Shown here: positions 32,058 to 46,650 of the stretch, in pieces
How positions within the stretch are numbered: the first letter of the stretch is position 1
Layout: the number at the start of each line of letters is the position of its first letter
NCBI GenBank assembly: GCA_013399015.1
Contig: VWZX01004666.1
Span: 3,134,156 to 3,198,155 of the forward strand
Source of the DNA: Galbula dea
Lineage: Eukaryota > Chordata > Aves > Piciformes > Galbulidae
Length of the DNA stretch: 64,000 nucleotides
Direction of reading: 5' to 3'
Translations under genes and position numbers: made by a program
The notes under the pieces: generated by a model
Database searches by the model: none
Told to the model about the DNA's origin: nothing
The model's input: only the letters and a program-made list of their open reading frames with translations

Positions 32058-35000
32058 AAAAAACCTTCACCTGGGTTTTTTATTATCAAAACCCCAAAAA
32101 TATTAAATGTGATGGGAAATTCAGAGTGAGTTGAAGGATTCTGCACAGCTCTACTTGAGGGAGACTCCAATTTCTAAAGAAAGTCTAAACCAACTGTCAT
32201 CGGCCCAGGGGTGCATTGTCCCTCAGAGCAGCGGCTGGTGCCACAGAGGAGGTATTCAGTCTAAATTAACTCTCTCCCTAATACCTGAGCAAACATTTTC
32301 AGCTTGAGACTTGATATCCCTGGACATGTCTGCTGTCTCCCAGGTGAATCCCCAGATAAACAAGGTCAGCTCTGTTCTAATGTGGCTGTAAAAAACTGTC
32401 AGTCAGCCCAGAAGGTGCGGTTGCAAGGTCAAACCAGTTCTGAAGGTTGCTGGGGCCAAACCTGGTTTGTCACTCATTTTAAGTACAAGAAGGTTCGTTT
32501 TCTCATTGCAATGTCAGGTATCCCAAATTTAGGATTAGCTGTCGGCTGCCACAACATTGTTCTTTACAAAGAAAAAAAAAAAGAAAGAAAACCAAAAAAA
32601 CATTAAAAAATAAACACATGAACACATCCTTGAATAAATCCATGTGTTGAGCCTGCCTGCAGCTGGAAGGTGAAAAGAAATCTGTCCTTCAAGAAAAGAG
32701 AAAAGAGACATTCCCACACATGGTGCAACAGATTCTGGAACAAAAGCACAGAGCAACATCCTTCAGTTAAAATACATGCTTGAATATCTCCACAAGAATA
32801 ATCCTCTTTGTCTAGCAGATAGGTAGCAAGACAGGGCACTCTCCTTCTCAAGGGGCACATGTAAGAAGTTGTCCCAGGCCAGCTGTGAACAAAACAGCTT
32901 TGTAAAGGATGAATCTTTGGTGCCATGTGTGAAACAAATGCATTGTCTTCCCCAAATCCCACCAGCTATTTAAGCACAGGAACTAGTTTGCCTCTCTGCA
33001 TCTTTTCTCCCAGTTACACATCATTTGCGACCAGATGATGCTCTGGGAACAAGGATCAAGCCAAACAACCCACCAATATCCAGTCCAACCTTGGCCAGGT
33101 CCTCCTACCACCCTTGTGATACCAACAGCACATCACAGGAATAACAGTCCTGATCTGGGGGATGAAAAGGAACATACTGACGTGGTTCTTAGAATAAAGG
33201 CCTCCATGGTGCTCCTCTAACCACAACATTGTTTATGAGGGAGGAAAGTAGTTTGTCTGGGGTGGATACTGTGGAAATAAGTCTACAGAGAGACATATGC
33301 AAAAGGGCCTCTTAGGGCAGCTCATCTCTTTCAGAAATGCACCAATCTCTACCATAAAACTCATTTCTGCATCCCACCAACTCCTACATTAACTGGCTTC
33401 AGCATTTCATCTTTTGCTTCTAAGAGCAGCACAATATTCACTGATTACACTTCCAACCCAGGCTATCAATGCATTCAGACATTAGGCCTTCCTCATATCA
33501 CAACTTAGCCTAAAATACCCAATTCCCATTACATCATGCTCTCAACACCCTAATAGCAAGTCACCCAGCCACTTAACCAAAATTCCCTTCTTCCTGAAGG
33601 TTATGAGAAACTTTCTTTTCCAGACTGCTCCAGAGAGGTCTCAGGAGCTGCTATCACCAGCTCCTTGCTCTGCTGGAGCTCCCTGCATTAATGAAGAAGA
33701 GGAATGACCCACCCAGCCACCCACTCCTTAGCTTAACTCATCACCACCTGATCATCAGAGCCCTTACTCATTCCTACAGCAGCTTACATGTTGGTGTCAG
33801 TTCATGTTTTCTTCTTACCTCTCCACTCTTCATGAGTTTCAGTTGAATCAAGATGCACTCTCCAGCAAAGGCACTGGAGATAGTCTTGATACACTGCAGT
33901 AGTAGAGAAGCTTTGGCCAAACACCAGTTCTCTTCCCTTTCCCAAAAGATGTCATTCCCTGCACTGGAGCATAGCATGATGGATGTTTTCACCACTATCA
34001 ACAAACACAACACGTGACGACACACAACGCTCTCACAGTTTACAAAGCATGTTCCACCCCTCTCTTCCTGCCTTGCCTGCTTGGATTCAGAGATGGCCAA
34101 CAACTATTAAACATGTCAAAGTAAATGTTAGTAGATTGCTTCTAATGGGAAACAAAAATGTTTTGAGCAAAGCTAATTGCCGGGAAATAAGGTCATTCCA
34201 ATATTTCAGTGGGGGGTTATAAATCTCCTGGTTCCTGCCTCCTTCCAGAGTTAAGGTTTTACAGATGTTGCTGTCAGAAAGACAAGAACGATTTCAGATG
34301 CTTGTTTCCACTTTACATTAAGAAAGGCATAAATACATGCAGCAAATTGCCAGGCAAGTTTTCTTTCTGCAAGAAAAAACACACAAATCTCAACAAACAA
34401 AATATAGAAAATCTGCATTGGGACTCCTAAAATCTTATAATGGCACAAAATACTCAGACTGACAACTGGCAACTTTAACAAGTAATTCAACTTGGCCAGT
34501 TGCACTGACTACTGAAATGCTTCTTCCAGTCCTCTGCTTATTTTTCCTCTTCTTTACCACCAAATGTTCACTGTACGTGGAGGGACCCTCCAGCATCACA
34601 AGGAAACCGGAAACCAGCCCAGTCCTTCTTGGACAGGAAAAGGATGAAGAGAAGGGGCTGAGAAGCTATGGAGGAGAGAGCTGCACTCTGCAAAAGTTAG
34701 AGCTAGAACCAAATCCAAGTGTTAAAAGGGTGGGAGAGAGAAGAAAGCCTCTATTAAAGAGCAAGAGGATGCTTAGGGAAGAAAATGAGACCTGATGGCT
34801 GCCTCAGGGGAGTTAACTATTTGTGTGGGAAATATTCATCAGCAGAGAGGCTAGCTCAGCTCCTTTCTCCTTGCACTGAATGGCTGATGAGATCTTGGGA
34901 GCCTTCAGACACTCCCAGGATTGGGCTGAATCTTCCCTCCTTTTCCTCTGCCCCTCCCTCAGTTTTGTGCTGGCATCCCACAGTCACACTATACACGGAC

Positions 35001-35384
35001 ACACGATGTGCTCTATTTGGAAATCATTCCACAAGCAGCAAAACCTTAAGAAAAATGAGAGCAAGACCTACCAAAATAAAGCAGTCAAGCTGCACAAACA
35101 ATTCTCTCCCTGGGAAAATAGATAAGGCACGGAGAGGACCAAAAGCAGACCATTGCAGACCAGGAGTTAGACCCTGCACAAAGGTGCTCATCAAGTTTCT
35201 CATCATTGTATTAATCATGATAATGTAGGCATTACACAGGAGGATTATGCTATGGTTCCTGCCTAGCACCACCACAAGATCTGCAGTGTCTGCACCCAGT
35301 GTCCAAACCAGGCACCAGTCAAATGAAGACTTGAGGGGACTTCAGATGCCCATGTCTCAAAATTGCCACCACAAAAGCCAAGGT
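32058..35384. other. Gene-free intergenic DNA
   Basis: No gene recognised. An A-rich simple tract lies at 32,570-32,620. Short open frames have no coding character. Confidence 0.5.
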
Positions 35385-35631
35385 AATTTTAAACTGAGCC
35401 AGGGTAGGTTTAGATTGGATATTAGGAAGAATTTCTTTACTGAAAGAGTGGTTAGATGTTGGAATAGGCTGCCCAGGGAGGTGGTGGAGTCACCGTCCCT
35501 GGAGGTTTTAAGAAGAGGATAGATGTGTTTCTTCAGGGGATGATTTAGGGGTAAGAGTAGTGTAGGGCTATCGGTTGGACTAGATGATCCTGAGGGTCCT
35601 TTCCAACAGTACTGATTCTGTGATTCTGTGA
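35385..35631 (+). mobile_element. CR1 LINE, 5'-truncated 3' end
   Basis: The sense CR1 order is clear: GGTTTAGATTGGATATTAGG, AATTTCTTTACTGAAAGAGT, GGCTGCCCAGGGAGGTGGTG, TCCCTGGAGG, GGACTAGATGATCC, CTTTCCAACAGT, and a terminal TGATTCTGTGATTCTGTG repeat. Confidence 0.94.
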
Positions 35632-38600
35632 AATTGTCATGGGGATGTACACAAAAGGATACCGATTTGCTCAGCTTTAACTCAACTCATTCATGTGTGT
35701 CACTGTCACATACTGCAGCATGTTTATGTGACCTTTTTTTTCTACAGGAAAGCATAATCCATTCATTCTCCTTCAACGTCACTTACTTTGAACTCTTTGA
35801 TGCCATCTAAAGGAGCAGAGGGCTCTGTTCCTCCCATGCCTACCACCCCTAGTGACTTTCCGTGGGGCTCAGTGGCATCCCTTCCAAGTCATCAGGCTTG
35901 TTCCAAACAGGCCTCACATAAGCCAAGGGGCCAGGACCTCTCATGAGAAGCATTTGGGCTGCTTTATTTTTCCAATCCAGCAGAGGCTGTGCCTCTCCTG
36001 CTGAGACGCCTGGAGTCTGTTCCAGATTTACACTGTTTTTCCTTAAGCTCAGAGATCACCACTGAGCTGTCTCTCATCCTGCTTTTGGCATCTTCTTATA
36101 TTTTCAACTGCAATCATACCCCACAAAAAAGACCTACAGCCAGGCAAGGGAGCATCCTGTTCAGCTCTTCTTCCGTTCCCTGGACAGCAGTACGACTTCT
36201 CCAGCCATAGTGGGGTTACACTTTGGATTTGATTTCAACAAGACACAAGTGTCACCCCTAAAAAATAAGCCAAGCCAGAAATAACCTTCTGGGACAGAAG
36301 AACTGAAGTCCAACTTCTCTCTTATTCAAGTTGAGGGACTCATGTCTCTCAGAAACCAGGCAACCATCGTGTATGAAGGAGTAAGTACGTGTCTATCTTA
36401 AATTCCCCAATACACGTACATGGCTGGATCTCAGCAAGAAAGGGGCTATACAGGGCCATATTCATACAGCCAATGTGGCTGTGCTTCTCATTTCCCACCA
36501 CGTGGGCTACTCTGCAGGGCTCATGAGTAGGGGTTATATTTAGGCTAGCTGGACCTGAGACTGATACCTGCATTTGGAGAAGATAGAGACACTGGGATTG
36601 CCCATTTCAGTATTGGCCTGTTAAATCAGAGAGGTCAGTGTGGCATCCCCAGGCATACCTGCACGGCAGGTCAGCACCTCCTGAGCTGTGGGCTTAGGAA
36701 ACCCATTGGGAAGGACAAGCCCTGCCACCTCTGTGTGGGGGATAGTGCCAGGTCCTTGTAGGAGTGGTGGCACAGCTTCTAGGTGTGCTCCCTGAGGTGC
36801 CCATTACAGGAAGTCTCCTCTACCCTGGCTATAAATACCAGCCCTGACCACACTTTCCCCAGCAGCTTGCTGTGTTCTTCCAGCAGATGTGCCAAGACAA
36901 GCTGACATGAGGCTCTGTAATCAGCAGTTTGTTGGTCTCCTGGGGCCAGTGAAAGCCCAGATTAGACTTTACAGTTGACTTGAATGCACAAGGAACCAAG
37001 CTCTGTTAGGGCCACAAACAACTGTGGAATGATTTAGGAGATGGGACCTTGAAGTTGCCAATTATTTATCTAGCTGATGACTCAGACAAGCAGTTTTACT
37101 GTCCAAACCTTAGGGGAATACATGTGGAACTAATTAGGCTGCACTTAAAAAAGATCAAATTAATATAAAAATAAACTGAACAATGCACACAACACCAAAC
37201 CTGATTTTTCCTTCCAAATAGACATTGTATCTTTTTGTTGCTTATTTATTATTCTTTTGCTTTTAAAGGACAATGCATGGCAGCAGAAGTCATTTCTGCA
37301 AGCACAACAAAACATAACCTCTTCACAAAAGAAAGCAATGGCTGTTTATTCAGCAGGTCTCTCCTATTCACGATGTTGCCTTTTGAAAATAAGAATGTCG
37401 TTGAAAATAATAATAAATCAATGCATTTTTGTGATTACCCTAGAAATACACTAACTGCAGTATTAAGCCAACCAATCTGAACAAGTTTTATTCTAAATAG
37501 GTACTGTGATTTTGTTGCCTGTTAAGGTAGACTAAAGAGGAAGACAATATGCCTTGGTAGTTTAACTTTGGCTGGGAGGTTTGGAGTCCTCCATCTTTTG
37601 CGCTCCAGAATCCTTGGGGAAAGACACTGCAGGTCAACTTGTCAGGAGCTGGATGCCTAGCTCCTAACAGAGATGCACATTTTGATATCTTGTGAGATTT
37701 GGGACCACCTCACTGCACAGCAACGCGCAGAGCCCTCATCCTTGCCCAGTCAGGATCTGTACTGTGTTAATCTCTAGTTTCAAAGGTTCATATACAGATA
37801 AAAAAAAAAAGAAACTTTTCTTTAAAATTACAGATTTTGCTGAAATGTCATTCTTGAGGAGATAGACTCAAGTACTAGCCACGTTAAAAAAATGTGCTTA
37901 GAAATGAGTCTGAAAACTATTGCACACAGTGTCAGAGAAGACACAGGTAAAGTTGAGCTGACTTAAACCAGACTCAGCCAAGCCAGTGGTCAGCCTCCAA
38001 TCTCTCTCATCTCCCTCCATACTGGCAAAGCTCTCCCACCAGGCACCAGCCCTCCTTGGGTCTCCAGGGTTTGACTCTGAGTCAGAGACTCCTGCTTGCC
38101 TGCCTGTTTCGCTGCCTCCTACTCAACACACAGCCACCCAGATAACATCAGGTCAAGGTGATTCTGACCTCCCCAGGCCAGCAAACCAGATTTTCTGAAT
38201 GACCTGCCCAGATCACTTCTCATCAGCCTCACACATCCGTTGGTGCCAAGGCTCTTCCTCTACACAAGTTGCTACATATTATCCTGGAGCCAGACAGTTT
38301 CCCCCATCTTGTGTCTCTGAAAGACTGACCATGTCATTGTTGGAGCCATTCATTTCATGCACGCTCCAGCAATTCATGTCCCCACCCCAGCATCAGGTCA
38401 CTCTGAAACTTGCCCTTCCACCGCACCCTTCCTGTTTGCTTTCTCTTCTCCATCACCCTTTGATTGACTTGCTTAAAGACGTCCCTGTCAAGTAGGCTGT
38501 GGTCTGGGGCCAAAAAGGGAATACACCACATGTCAGCAAGAAAAGGTAGCTGCTGTGAGAGCTTATTTCATCTCTGGCAGAGGGATTAAGTCTCACCCGA

Positions 38601-41600
38601 GGTATAAGTCTCCCCATCATATCAGCCCAACGCTCTCCAGACAGGGCTCAGCAGCAAACATCCCACTGCTGGTCCTTCAGCTTCCTGGCAGCAGCTGGTG
38701 TGTTTGTGTTGTAATGTGTATTTCAATCAGTTTCACCGTTGTGTTTTCTATCAAAGAGCAGCAAGAGCTCAATTTCTGCCTGTGTGATCCTCATCCAGCA
38801 CACAGTCATGCTTTCACCCAGGAGGGCAAGGGACAACATCAGGGGCTCCTCTCACCTGCAGAGCAATGGGGACCTACAGCCATCCCGGGCACCTATCATT
38901 CCTCCTTTCCCTGCCAATGGGTGCCCCATTTAAGACAGCACAGTGGACTCAGGGACAGGTCTATTCACAGATCTGCAGGCCCTTCCACCTCCTCCACTTT
39001 CACTAAAAGAAACCTTTCATCAGGAATTCGACTTTGCTCAAGTCACAAGGCAGAGGCCAGGCAAATACTAAAGAGTGAGTGAGAGCACACCTTAAAACAG
39101 AGCAACAGCCTCATACAACATCCCAGTGACTTTTTTCTATTATTAGAGAGACAATCAGCATTCAGGCTGACTTAAAAGATTGAGCAGCATGATGACAGCT
39201 CCCATTTCAAGGGAGAAAGGCAGAGGGAGAGGGGATTTGGATTCAGACTAAACCCTTGTGGCAGGTACCCATCAATACACACCCCTAGGTCACACGTGGG
39301 AGGCAGCTTCTTTAAAATAATAAGACAGATTGGGGCTTTATTTACCTTCTAAAAGGCCTTTTCACTCTGCTGGCAGTAGCTTTACCTCCAAGGACCTCAT
39401 GGGATATTCTTAGTGTCACCCCTAAACAATTGGGTTTTGGTGACTGCCAGTGCCTGTGCATGCAGGGATGGGGTGAGCAGGGCTTATGCATGGGCCTCAC
39501 GTCCCCACAAATGCCCACCTGATGAACTCAGCCTCCAGACAGGCTCTCACCCCTACAATGCACAGCCCAGTAATTACACCCCACCAGTGTCCTGCCCACC
39601 TGCTGTCTACAACCAGGGGATCAGGCTGATGCAGCCTCTCTGCCCATGGTTGCCAGCAGCTACCTCACACCACCACCATTCTACCTCCACAGACCCACCA
39701 GTCACAGGTACCTATTGATGAACATCTAATTTGAAGCACACAAACAGCCCATTTCCTCTGCTCATACTACCACAGGCTTAAAAGAACAAAAGATCAAACT
39801 TGGGGGTTGCAAGTTTGCTGGGGAGTAGAGGGACTATCCCCAGAGCTGGGCACAGCAGTGGCTCAGCAGCATGGCAAAGAGTTCTCACTTCTGTCATGCC
39901 TCTTAGGTGTTAAAAAACCACATTTTTGAGGCAGTAAAGTCATAATGGCACCACCAGCACAGGAGACAGAGAGCAAGACTGATGCTGCTGGGGGCAGGGG
40001 ACAATATAGGGTCATGGTCTAATCTCCAACACCTGCAGAGGAAAGGTCAGGTCACTTGTGCAGCTCATTTGTCCATTACTTAGAACTTGCTCTGACTTTA
40101 AACTGAGCCTAAAAAAAGATCCAGTATCCCAACTCCTAAGCATCACATGTGCTGTTCTGTGGGCAGGGCTGAGTCAGGGCAGGCAGAACTCACCAACAGT
40201 CTGATAAACCAGGGCAGCTCCTCCAGCAAGCAAGATTCACTGACTTGCTGGAAGTGTTTAATTTAATTTAAGTGTTTAATTGTAATTTAACCTTTGGCAT
40301 TTCTCTTCCACCTCTTGTTCTTTGCACATTTTCTCATTTTAAGTTTAAACTCTGTAGTACAGAGACAGCACAGGAAATTTCCCGAGGTCCTACACAGCGA
40401 GTGGAGCTAGCAATGCTTCCTTAAGCCTTGCAACACTGGAGTTCGAGGGAGTTGGGCAGAATTTGTTGGTTGGTTTGGTTTTGGTGGGGTTTCCCCCCCA
40501 CCTTGAAATAAAGCTCCAAGAGAAGATACAGAAATTTGAGTCTGCTTCATAAAGAAAAAAAAACAACTTCCCTACTCCTTGTGGTTATTGCACAGAAACA
40601 AACAAAAAAACCCCAAACCAAACCAAAAAGGGAAATCAGAAAGCAAAGAAAAAAACCCAAGTTTCAGATGACTTCTAACTGAATTTCATGCTCTCCAAGT
40701 GCCTGGCAGGCTTTCCAGCCATGCAGGCATTGGGGCACCAAAGTCCCCTTGAGTAACATCAAGTTCCTTAGCCATCTGGGGCATTGACCAGTGGGGAAAG
40801 AGATCAGCAGTGAAGGAAAGACCTCAGTCTGATGGACATCTCTGCCCAAGCAATACCAAAGTTTTGCAGTCAGGTTCTCACTCAGCTTCCAGCAACATTA
40901 GAAGAAATACAAGGAGCTATTCAGCCATATGTCCTTAGCACTGCTCAAAACCGCCCCCACCACCATTCCCTTACGCAGCCCAGCCCCTCTCAATCTGAAG
41001 GAGCTGACAACTTTTCCCCTGAGCAAACCAATGCAGTAAAAACTAAACCCAGAGCCCTCACCTCTGCTCCTTCCCTGGATCCAAAAGCAGGGGTTGCAGG
41101 ACAAGCACTTCCCTCCTTGAGTTCAGGGCTCCAGCTGCCATTCTGCACTAACTTCTAGGGACCACCAGAAGCCCAGTTAGCAAGTGCCTGTCCTCCTCCA
41201 TCCAGGCTGGGTTGCCTGCTGAAACCAATTAGACCGTTTAGAACACAGCACATCAGGGTTACTTTCATTTGTGCCGAGGACTGTCAGGTGTGTGTTTGCC
41301 AAAGACCTTTCCCAGCTCTGCAGCCTTCAGTATCTCTTTGGCTGTTTGGGGGTACTCATGCTCAATTCCCAGCAGTGTCTACCAGTGAAGTGACCAAGAT
41401 CCAGATGTCACTGGAATAGCAGGAGGTGCTGAGCCTGCATAGGGAACTGCTGCCAGTACTGGTCCTGCTTATGCGCCCCACTCAGAGTTACTGGCTATGT
41501 CACAGAACAAGGCTCTGTCAGTGTAACCCTGCCAGCACCTCCAGATACCTCTACCCTCCACCAGCCAAGATGCAACTCTGTCCTGCCCTTTCCCATTCTC

Positions 41601-44600
41601 CTTCCCTGGGGTCCCATTGGGAAGCATGGGGCTGTTACTGCTGAAGGATGCCCAAGTAGTAACTGCATCACCATGGCTAAAGGAGCAAACTAGTCCATGC
41701 TTTTCCATCAGAGCCCCTCAGAAGGAATAATAGGATGAAAGGGCAACTACGAGATTTTGCCAAAAACATCAGCCAACAGACAGAACAATTTAGGTTTTTG
41801 ACTACGCAGCTACAGCCATTTCCCTCTAAAATTCCCCCATGATGTGGAAGCAGGTGCTTAGCACTCAGCTTTTCCCAGCAGCTTCAATTTAATGCCCTCT
41901 CTGCCATCCCAGGACAGATCTCACTTTTGAGGCACTCTAGGATGGAGCAACACCAGGAATTCTTCTCTGCTGTGGATCAGGTATGCGACTCCTTCATGAA
42001 TGGAAAGCTCTCACCCAAGCCAACCTCAGTTGCCTTGGTTCAGGATGGGAATGACAAAGCTATCACGAATGCAGTGGCACAGAACAGCCACAATAATCAA
42101 GCTGGCTCCATCTGGTTGTTCTCATTAGATGCAATTAAATAAACTGACAAAAAAGCATGACATTCACTCTTGCCAAGTTACAAATACAGTGGATCTCAGT
42201 GCAACAACAAAAAAACTCATCCAAAAATATGTGGGGTTTTATGGGGATTTTCTTTTTACAGTTACATCATTAAAACAAAACCAGACTTTTTTATTAAAAA
42301 TCGGGTCTTTCAATAGTGCAAAATAGTTTCAAATACTGTACAGCCTAGGAATGGCACTTTCAAGCTGTATCCTCCTCACTGCGAGCCTTGCACCCCTCCT
42401 TGTGGTACATTGAAGCAATTGTCGTGTGAACAAAATCTGGTCTTTGGCTTCCCAAAAGAGCAAAATTAAAAGCCTGAGACACGCTTTCAGCTCTGGCACC
42501 AAGCATCATCTTCTTCAGGTTGTGAACGTCTCCAAGCTAGAGATATAAACTTCTCCCTCTCACTAGAAGTCAACTATAAGCATGTGTTTCAAACATAATT
42601 AAACTGGAGGGTGTAGATGCATGTGACACATTGGAATAGTTACAGTACCCAATCTCAATGTTTGTGTAAAGGTTACTTTTGGATGAAAGCTGGTTAGAGA
42701 ATAAATAACAGATGCTGAAGGCATCCATTATGTGTTTTTGCAATTAGCAGAAAATCTTGGTACTTTTCTTAAAGAGCATACATGATTTTGTGGGAAGTTT
42801 ATTGCTGGAAACAATCTGCTCTCGCTGGCAATAACAGTATCCCAGAGCTCAAGGAAGCTCCACAAGAAGTCACACATGGTAAGACAAATGCAATGCTGCC
42901 TTCAGGAACAGCACTTAAAATCCTGACCCTGTTGTTGCAAAGAAGAGGTCAAATGCACTTTCTTTCCATAGAAAATTTTAAATTAGAAAGAACATGGTAA
43001 AATTATCCCTGTTTCTATTTTCCAGGGCATTTTGATTACCCAGAAAAATGTGGCTGATGATTACACTTTCATTTGAAAAATGCACCCATGATGTTTCAAC
43101 GCCATTGTTTTTTATACCCAAGGGCTTCTCCCATAGTCCAGCTACCATCTCCCCTCTCAGGGTAGGGAGATGATACTATACCTTGGGAAATCTTATCTCT
43201 CCAGGATGCAAGGCTTGGAAAGGAAAATGGAAGTAAGGAAGCCACTACAGCTCCCAGAGAGCATCTTCCTCTCACAGCAGTTTGTGTGTGCAGAGTATGA
43301 GGTGGGGCAGCTCCTTAGCTTTGGACTGTGCCAGTGCTTCAATTGATGCAGCTCTGATGATTTCCATCATACCCAAACAAAAACAGAGGTATTCAGACAA
43401 GGACAGAGATTTTTGAGTTAAAACATAACATGGACTTCAGGATACTTTGTGACCACAGCTGGGGACTTCAGCTGGTCCTGGTTTAAGTTGACAACAGTAG
43501 TAATGCCCTGAACAGAAACTTAAGAGAGAGCTCTATGCTCAGTCAGGAAAGAAGACCTCAAATATTACATCCTTCCAAATACCTTGATAGATCCTGATAG
43601 TCCCTGAAGACCTTCCCTATAGATTAAGCTTCACTCCTAACACTTGATCCTACTGAGAATCTATCCTAAAACCTCTTTTTACATCTCATGGCACTAAAGA
43701 AAAGCATGCGCTGAGCACAAAAGTTGTTTAAGATACTATTTCCACATACCATCCACATATCATTACCCTTTGGTAGTCACACAGCAGTCTTTGTCATTTC
43801 TTACCACAGAGAAACTGCATTGTGCTAAGAAGCCCTCCAGAATAAAGCAGATAATATCTTTTGGGATGCTGCCTTGTATTTTCCTTGTATTTTCACTGCA
43901 GCAATTACAAGAAACTAAACCAAACCCTCCTATTTGTAAATTAGAAAGAAAAAGCACAACTCAAACTGGTATTTGGTTTAAGACTGAATGGTTTGCCCAG
44001 TGCTTAAGAAGCATTTTAGACAAAAGCAAGCTTCCTGCCAAACGTTTGAGGGGGGAAATTTCTGCTTTGCTGTCTGAATGCAGTTATAAACCAGGATGAC
44101 AACATAGCCTGGCATTGCTGCTCACAGTGAAAGAAGTTGTGCATCTCGTTCTTCACAAGCATGGCTCAAGTTGTCTTCATCCTGCCCAGTTTAGCTTCTA
44201 CAGCTTAAACCTGAAGACAAATTCCTATCTCCATAACACCTGGAATTCAAGGTGGCAGAGCCAATGAGGGGAGATGGGCAACTTCTAGGCTTCTGCATGA
44301 ATTTCTATACAGCATAATCATGAAATAGGTAGACTAAATAGCTGCTGTGCAGAACAGATATGTATCTAAAGCTGGTCTGACTAGTGAAGCAGAATTGACT
44401 GAGCTTCTTTAAGAATCTTCCCTCCTCAACCATCTCACTTGCTTTCATTGAAGTATAACAGGTCATTGCTACTTTAACATCTAGTGCTTGAAGTTTTTTT
44501 TTATTCAACTGCTGCTAAGCACTGAGCTGTAGCAAGACAGACATATCTGATCTCAGATACAGGAGAAAAGAGCAGAGGTAGTACACTGAGATTTTCTGCA

Positions 44601-46650
44601 GTTGGAGAAAAACATAATATTTTTTAAAAACCCACAATGTGCTTTACATCAATTTTGTAACAGATTATGTACCAAGCTTGTTGGCAGAAACAGGTTCTAA
44701 CAGCTCCAGCCAAAGGTATTTAAAGATTTTGTTTCTCTTGCAAGGCACATAGATATTCATAAGAGCATTCTCTTCCCCATCCCAATTCAGAGAGGTAAAG
44801 ACATTAAAAGGCAGAAAGCAAAGAGGATAGAGCACACATCAGCTGAGCAGATTAGAAGAGTCAACAAAGTCGCCTATTGTTACCAACAGAAATACTCTGC
44901 AGAACACAGGCTGAAAACTACCATCTTAAACTAAGCAACCCATGAAAAATAGCAGAGAGCAGCAAGATTAAATTCATCTATGCCTCCCTATCTCCACAGG
45001 AAGATTTAGAAAGGTCTGCAGATGAAAGGAGTGAGAGAACTGCTGCTGTATGAAACCAGAAGTCTTACTATTTTTGTTGCTGTCTCCTTTGTTACCTGAT
45101 TAGCTGAATCCTCTTTGCCTGGTTTTGCAGTTTTCAGTACTAGCTGTTAACCCTGGGATCTTTGGATTGTGGCAAGCACACAGCCCCAGGTGCCCAGTTT
45201 CCAAGTCCTGCTGCACCACATCCTGAAGAAATAACCTGGTTGTGCCAAGGAGCCAACTGTAGTCCTTGCTCCAAGCAGATGGCCTACTGAGTAGTCACAG
45301 ATCATAGCTTTCAGAGACATCTGTATCACTGCAAGGACCAAACTGGTATTGAACTTCAAAGCAAACACAAAGTCCCCCAAGATACAACTTTTCGAAATGC
45401 TGGCAGCTAACAACTGCCAACCGGTAACAACAGTTGGCAGCTCCAGTCTGAACCAAAGGTTTGGGGATTTTTTTGGTTGGTTGGTTTGTTTAGGGTTTCT
45501 TGGTGGTGGTGGTTTTGGGGTTTTCTGCCTTTTAATTTTTTTTGGTTTTTTGGTTTGGGTTTTGGCATTTTTTGGTGTTTGTTGTTTGGAAAATCCATTT
45601 CACTCTCCCCAGTTCAGCCTGGGCAACAGCACACAAGTAACCCCAGTTGTTAAACACAGCACTTTACACAAGACTTTAGAAATCCCTCATAAACCAGCTC
45701 TTCTTATTAAGGCCAAACATTGCTAGTGGGAAATATCTTACACTGAGGCAATCCTCAACTGCATATTTATGGTCCTCTATGCTTGCCCTCACTCTGTCAA
45801 ATTGGCATCTTTTGGGCAGGGATTTTCTGTTTCAGTCTCACGCTTGTGGAACAGGGAAGCTTGCTTCGGGGGCAAGCAGTCAGAGCATTGGCCCTGTCAG
45901 TGAGTTCCTAAGGAGATACTACAACCTCAAGGTTAGGTTTCAGCAAACAGTTTGGTCTATGTAGTCTTAGCAGCAGAAAGATACCTGCCACCCCTGGGAT
46001 AATCCCCTGCCTTACCCACTTCTTTCAGGAGAGTAAGGTTTCACATTCAACACGTCGTTTACTGGAAACCATGTGAATAAACCACCCATTTTGTGACAAA
46101 CCTTTGTGGAAAACGTGAAGACATTTTTAAATAAGCCTGGCAACTGCTCAGTTTCTTCTACAGAGAACATAATGCTGTGCCAATCTCCTTTATGATCACA
46201 ATCTCAAGTACAGCATATAGGCATGTGCTGCAAAGGAGCAGAATGGCATTCAGGAAATCTGGAGACTGAGCAGGGAAACATGAGATATAAAGACAAAAAG
46301 CATCTCTAACAGCAGCTGTGCAATAGCTTTGTGTTTCCTAGTCCACTTCCAGTCCTCTTTCTTTCACAAATGTGGCAAATGAACTATCACAGCACAACTC
46401 TAGGAACAGAGTGATTTGAGAAAAGTGTATCATCGACAAAAGGTGCCAGTTCCACAGGTATTCACATCTGATCTTATCCTGTACCTAACAGGGTCTTCAG
46501 GACTCCAGTTCTGATGGTGAAAAGTGAATTTTCGTACACATACCTGAGTGCATGCAGCCAGGCAAAGGTATCTAACACTAGTAAATATGCACTTTAGATA
46601 CATAGGAAAAATATCTCTTGTGACAGATAACTGTAATCCAAGCACTGATG
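35632..46650. other. Gene-free intergenic DNA between FOXE3 and CMPK1
   Basis: About 11 kb without a recognisable coding exon, RNA gene or transposon. Simple tracts include A/C-rich runs at about 40,550-40,660 and a G/T tract at 45,460-45,592. A MARE/AP-1-containing AT-rich stretch (37,030-37,195) is noted in the findings. Confidence 0.5.
45460..45592. repeat. G/T-rich low-complexity tract
   Basis: Runs of GGTT, GTTT, GGTGGT and T homopolymers dominate the plus strand. The tract inflates open-frame length on both strands but is not coding. Confidence 0.85.

Noticed and set aside
34785..35228. 147-codon plus-strand open frame
   Set aside because: Composition is mixed and no motif is recognisable. 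It ends in AT-rich DNA just before a CR1 copy.
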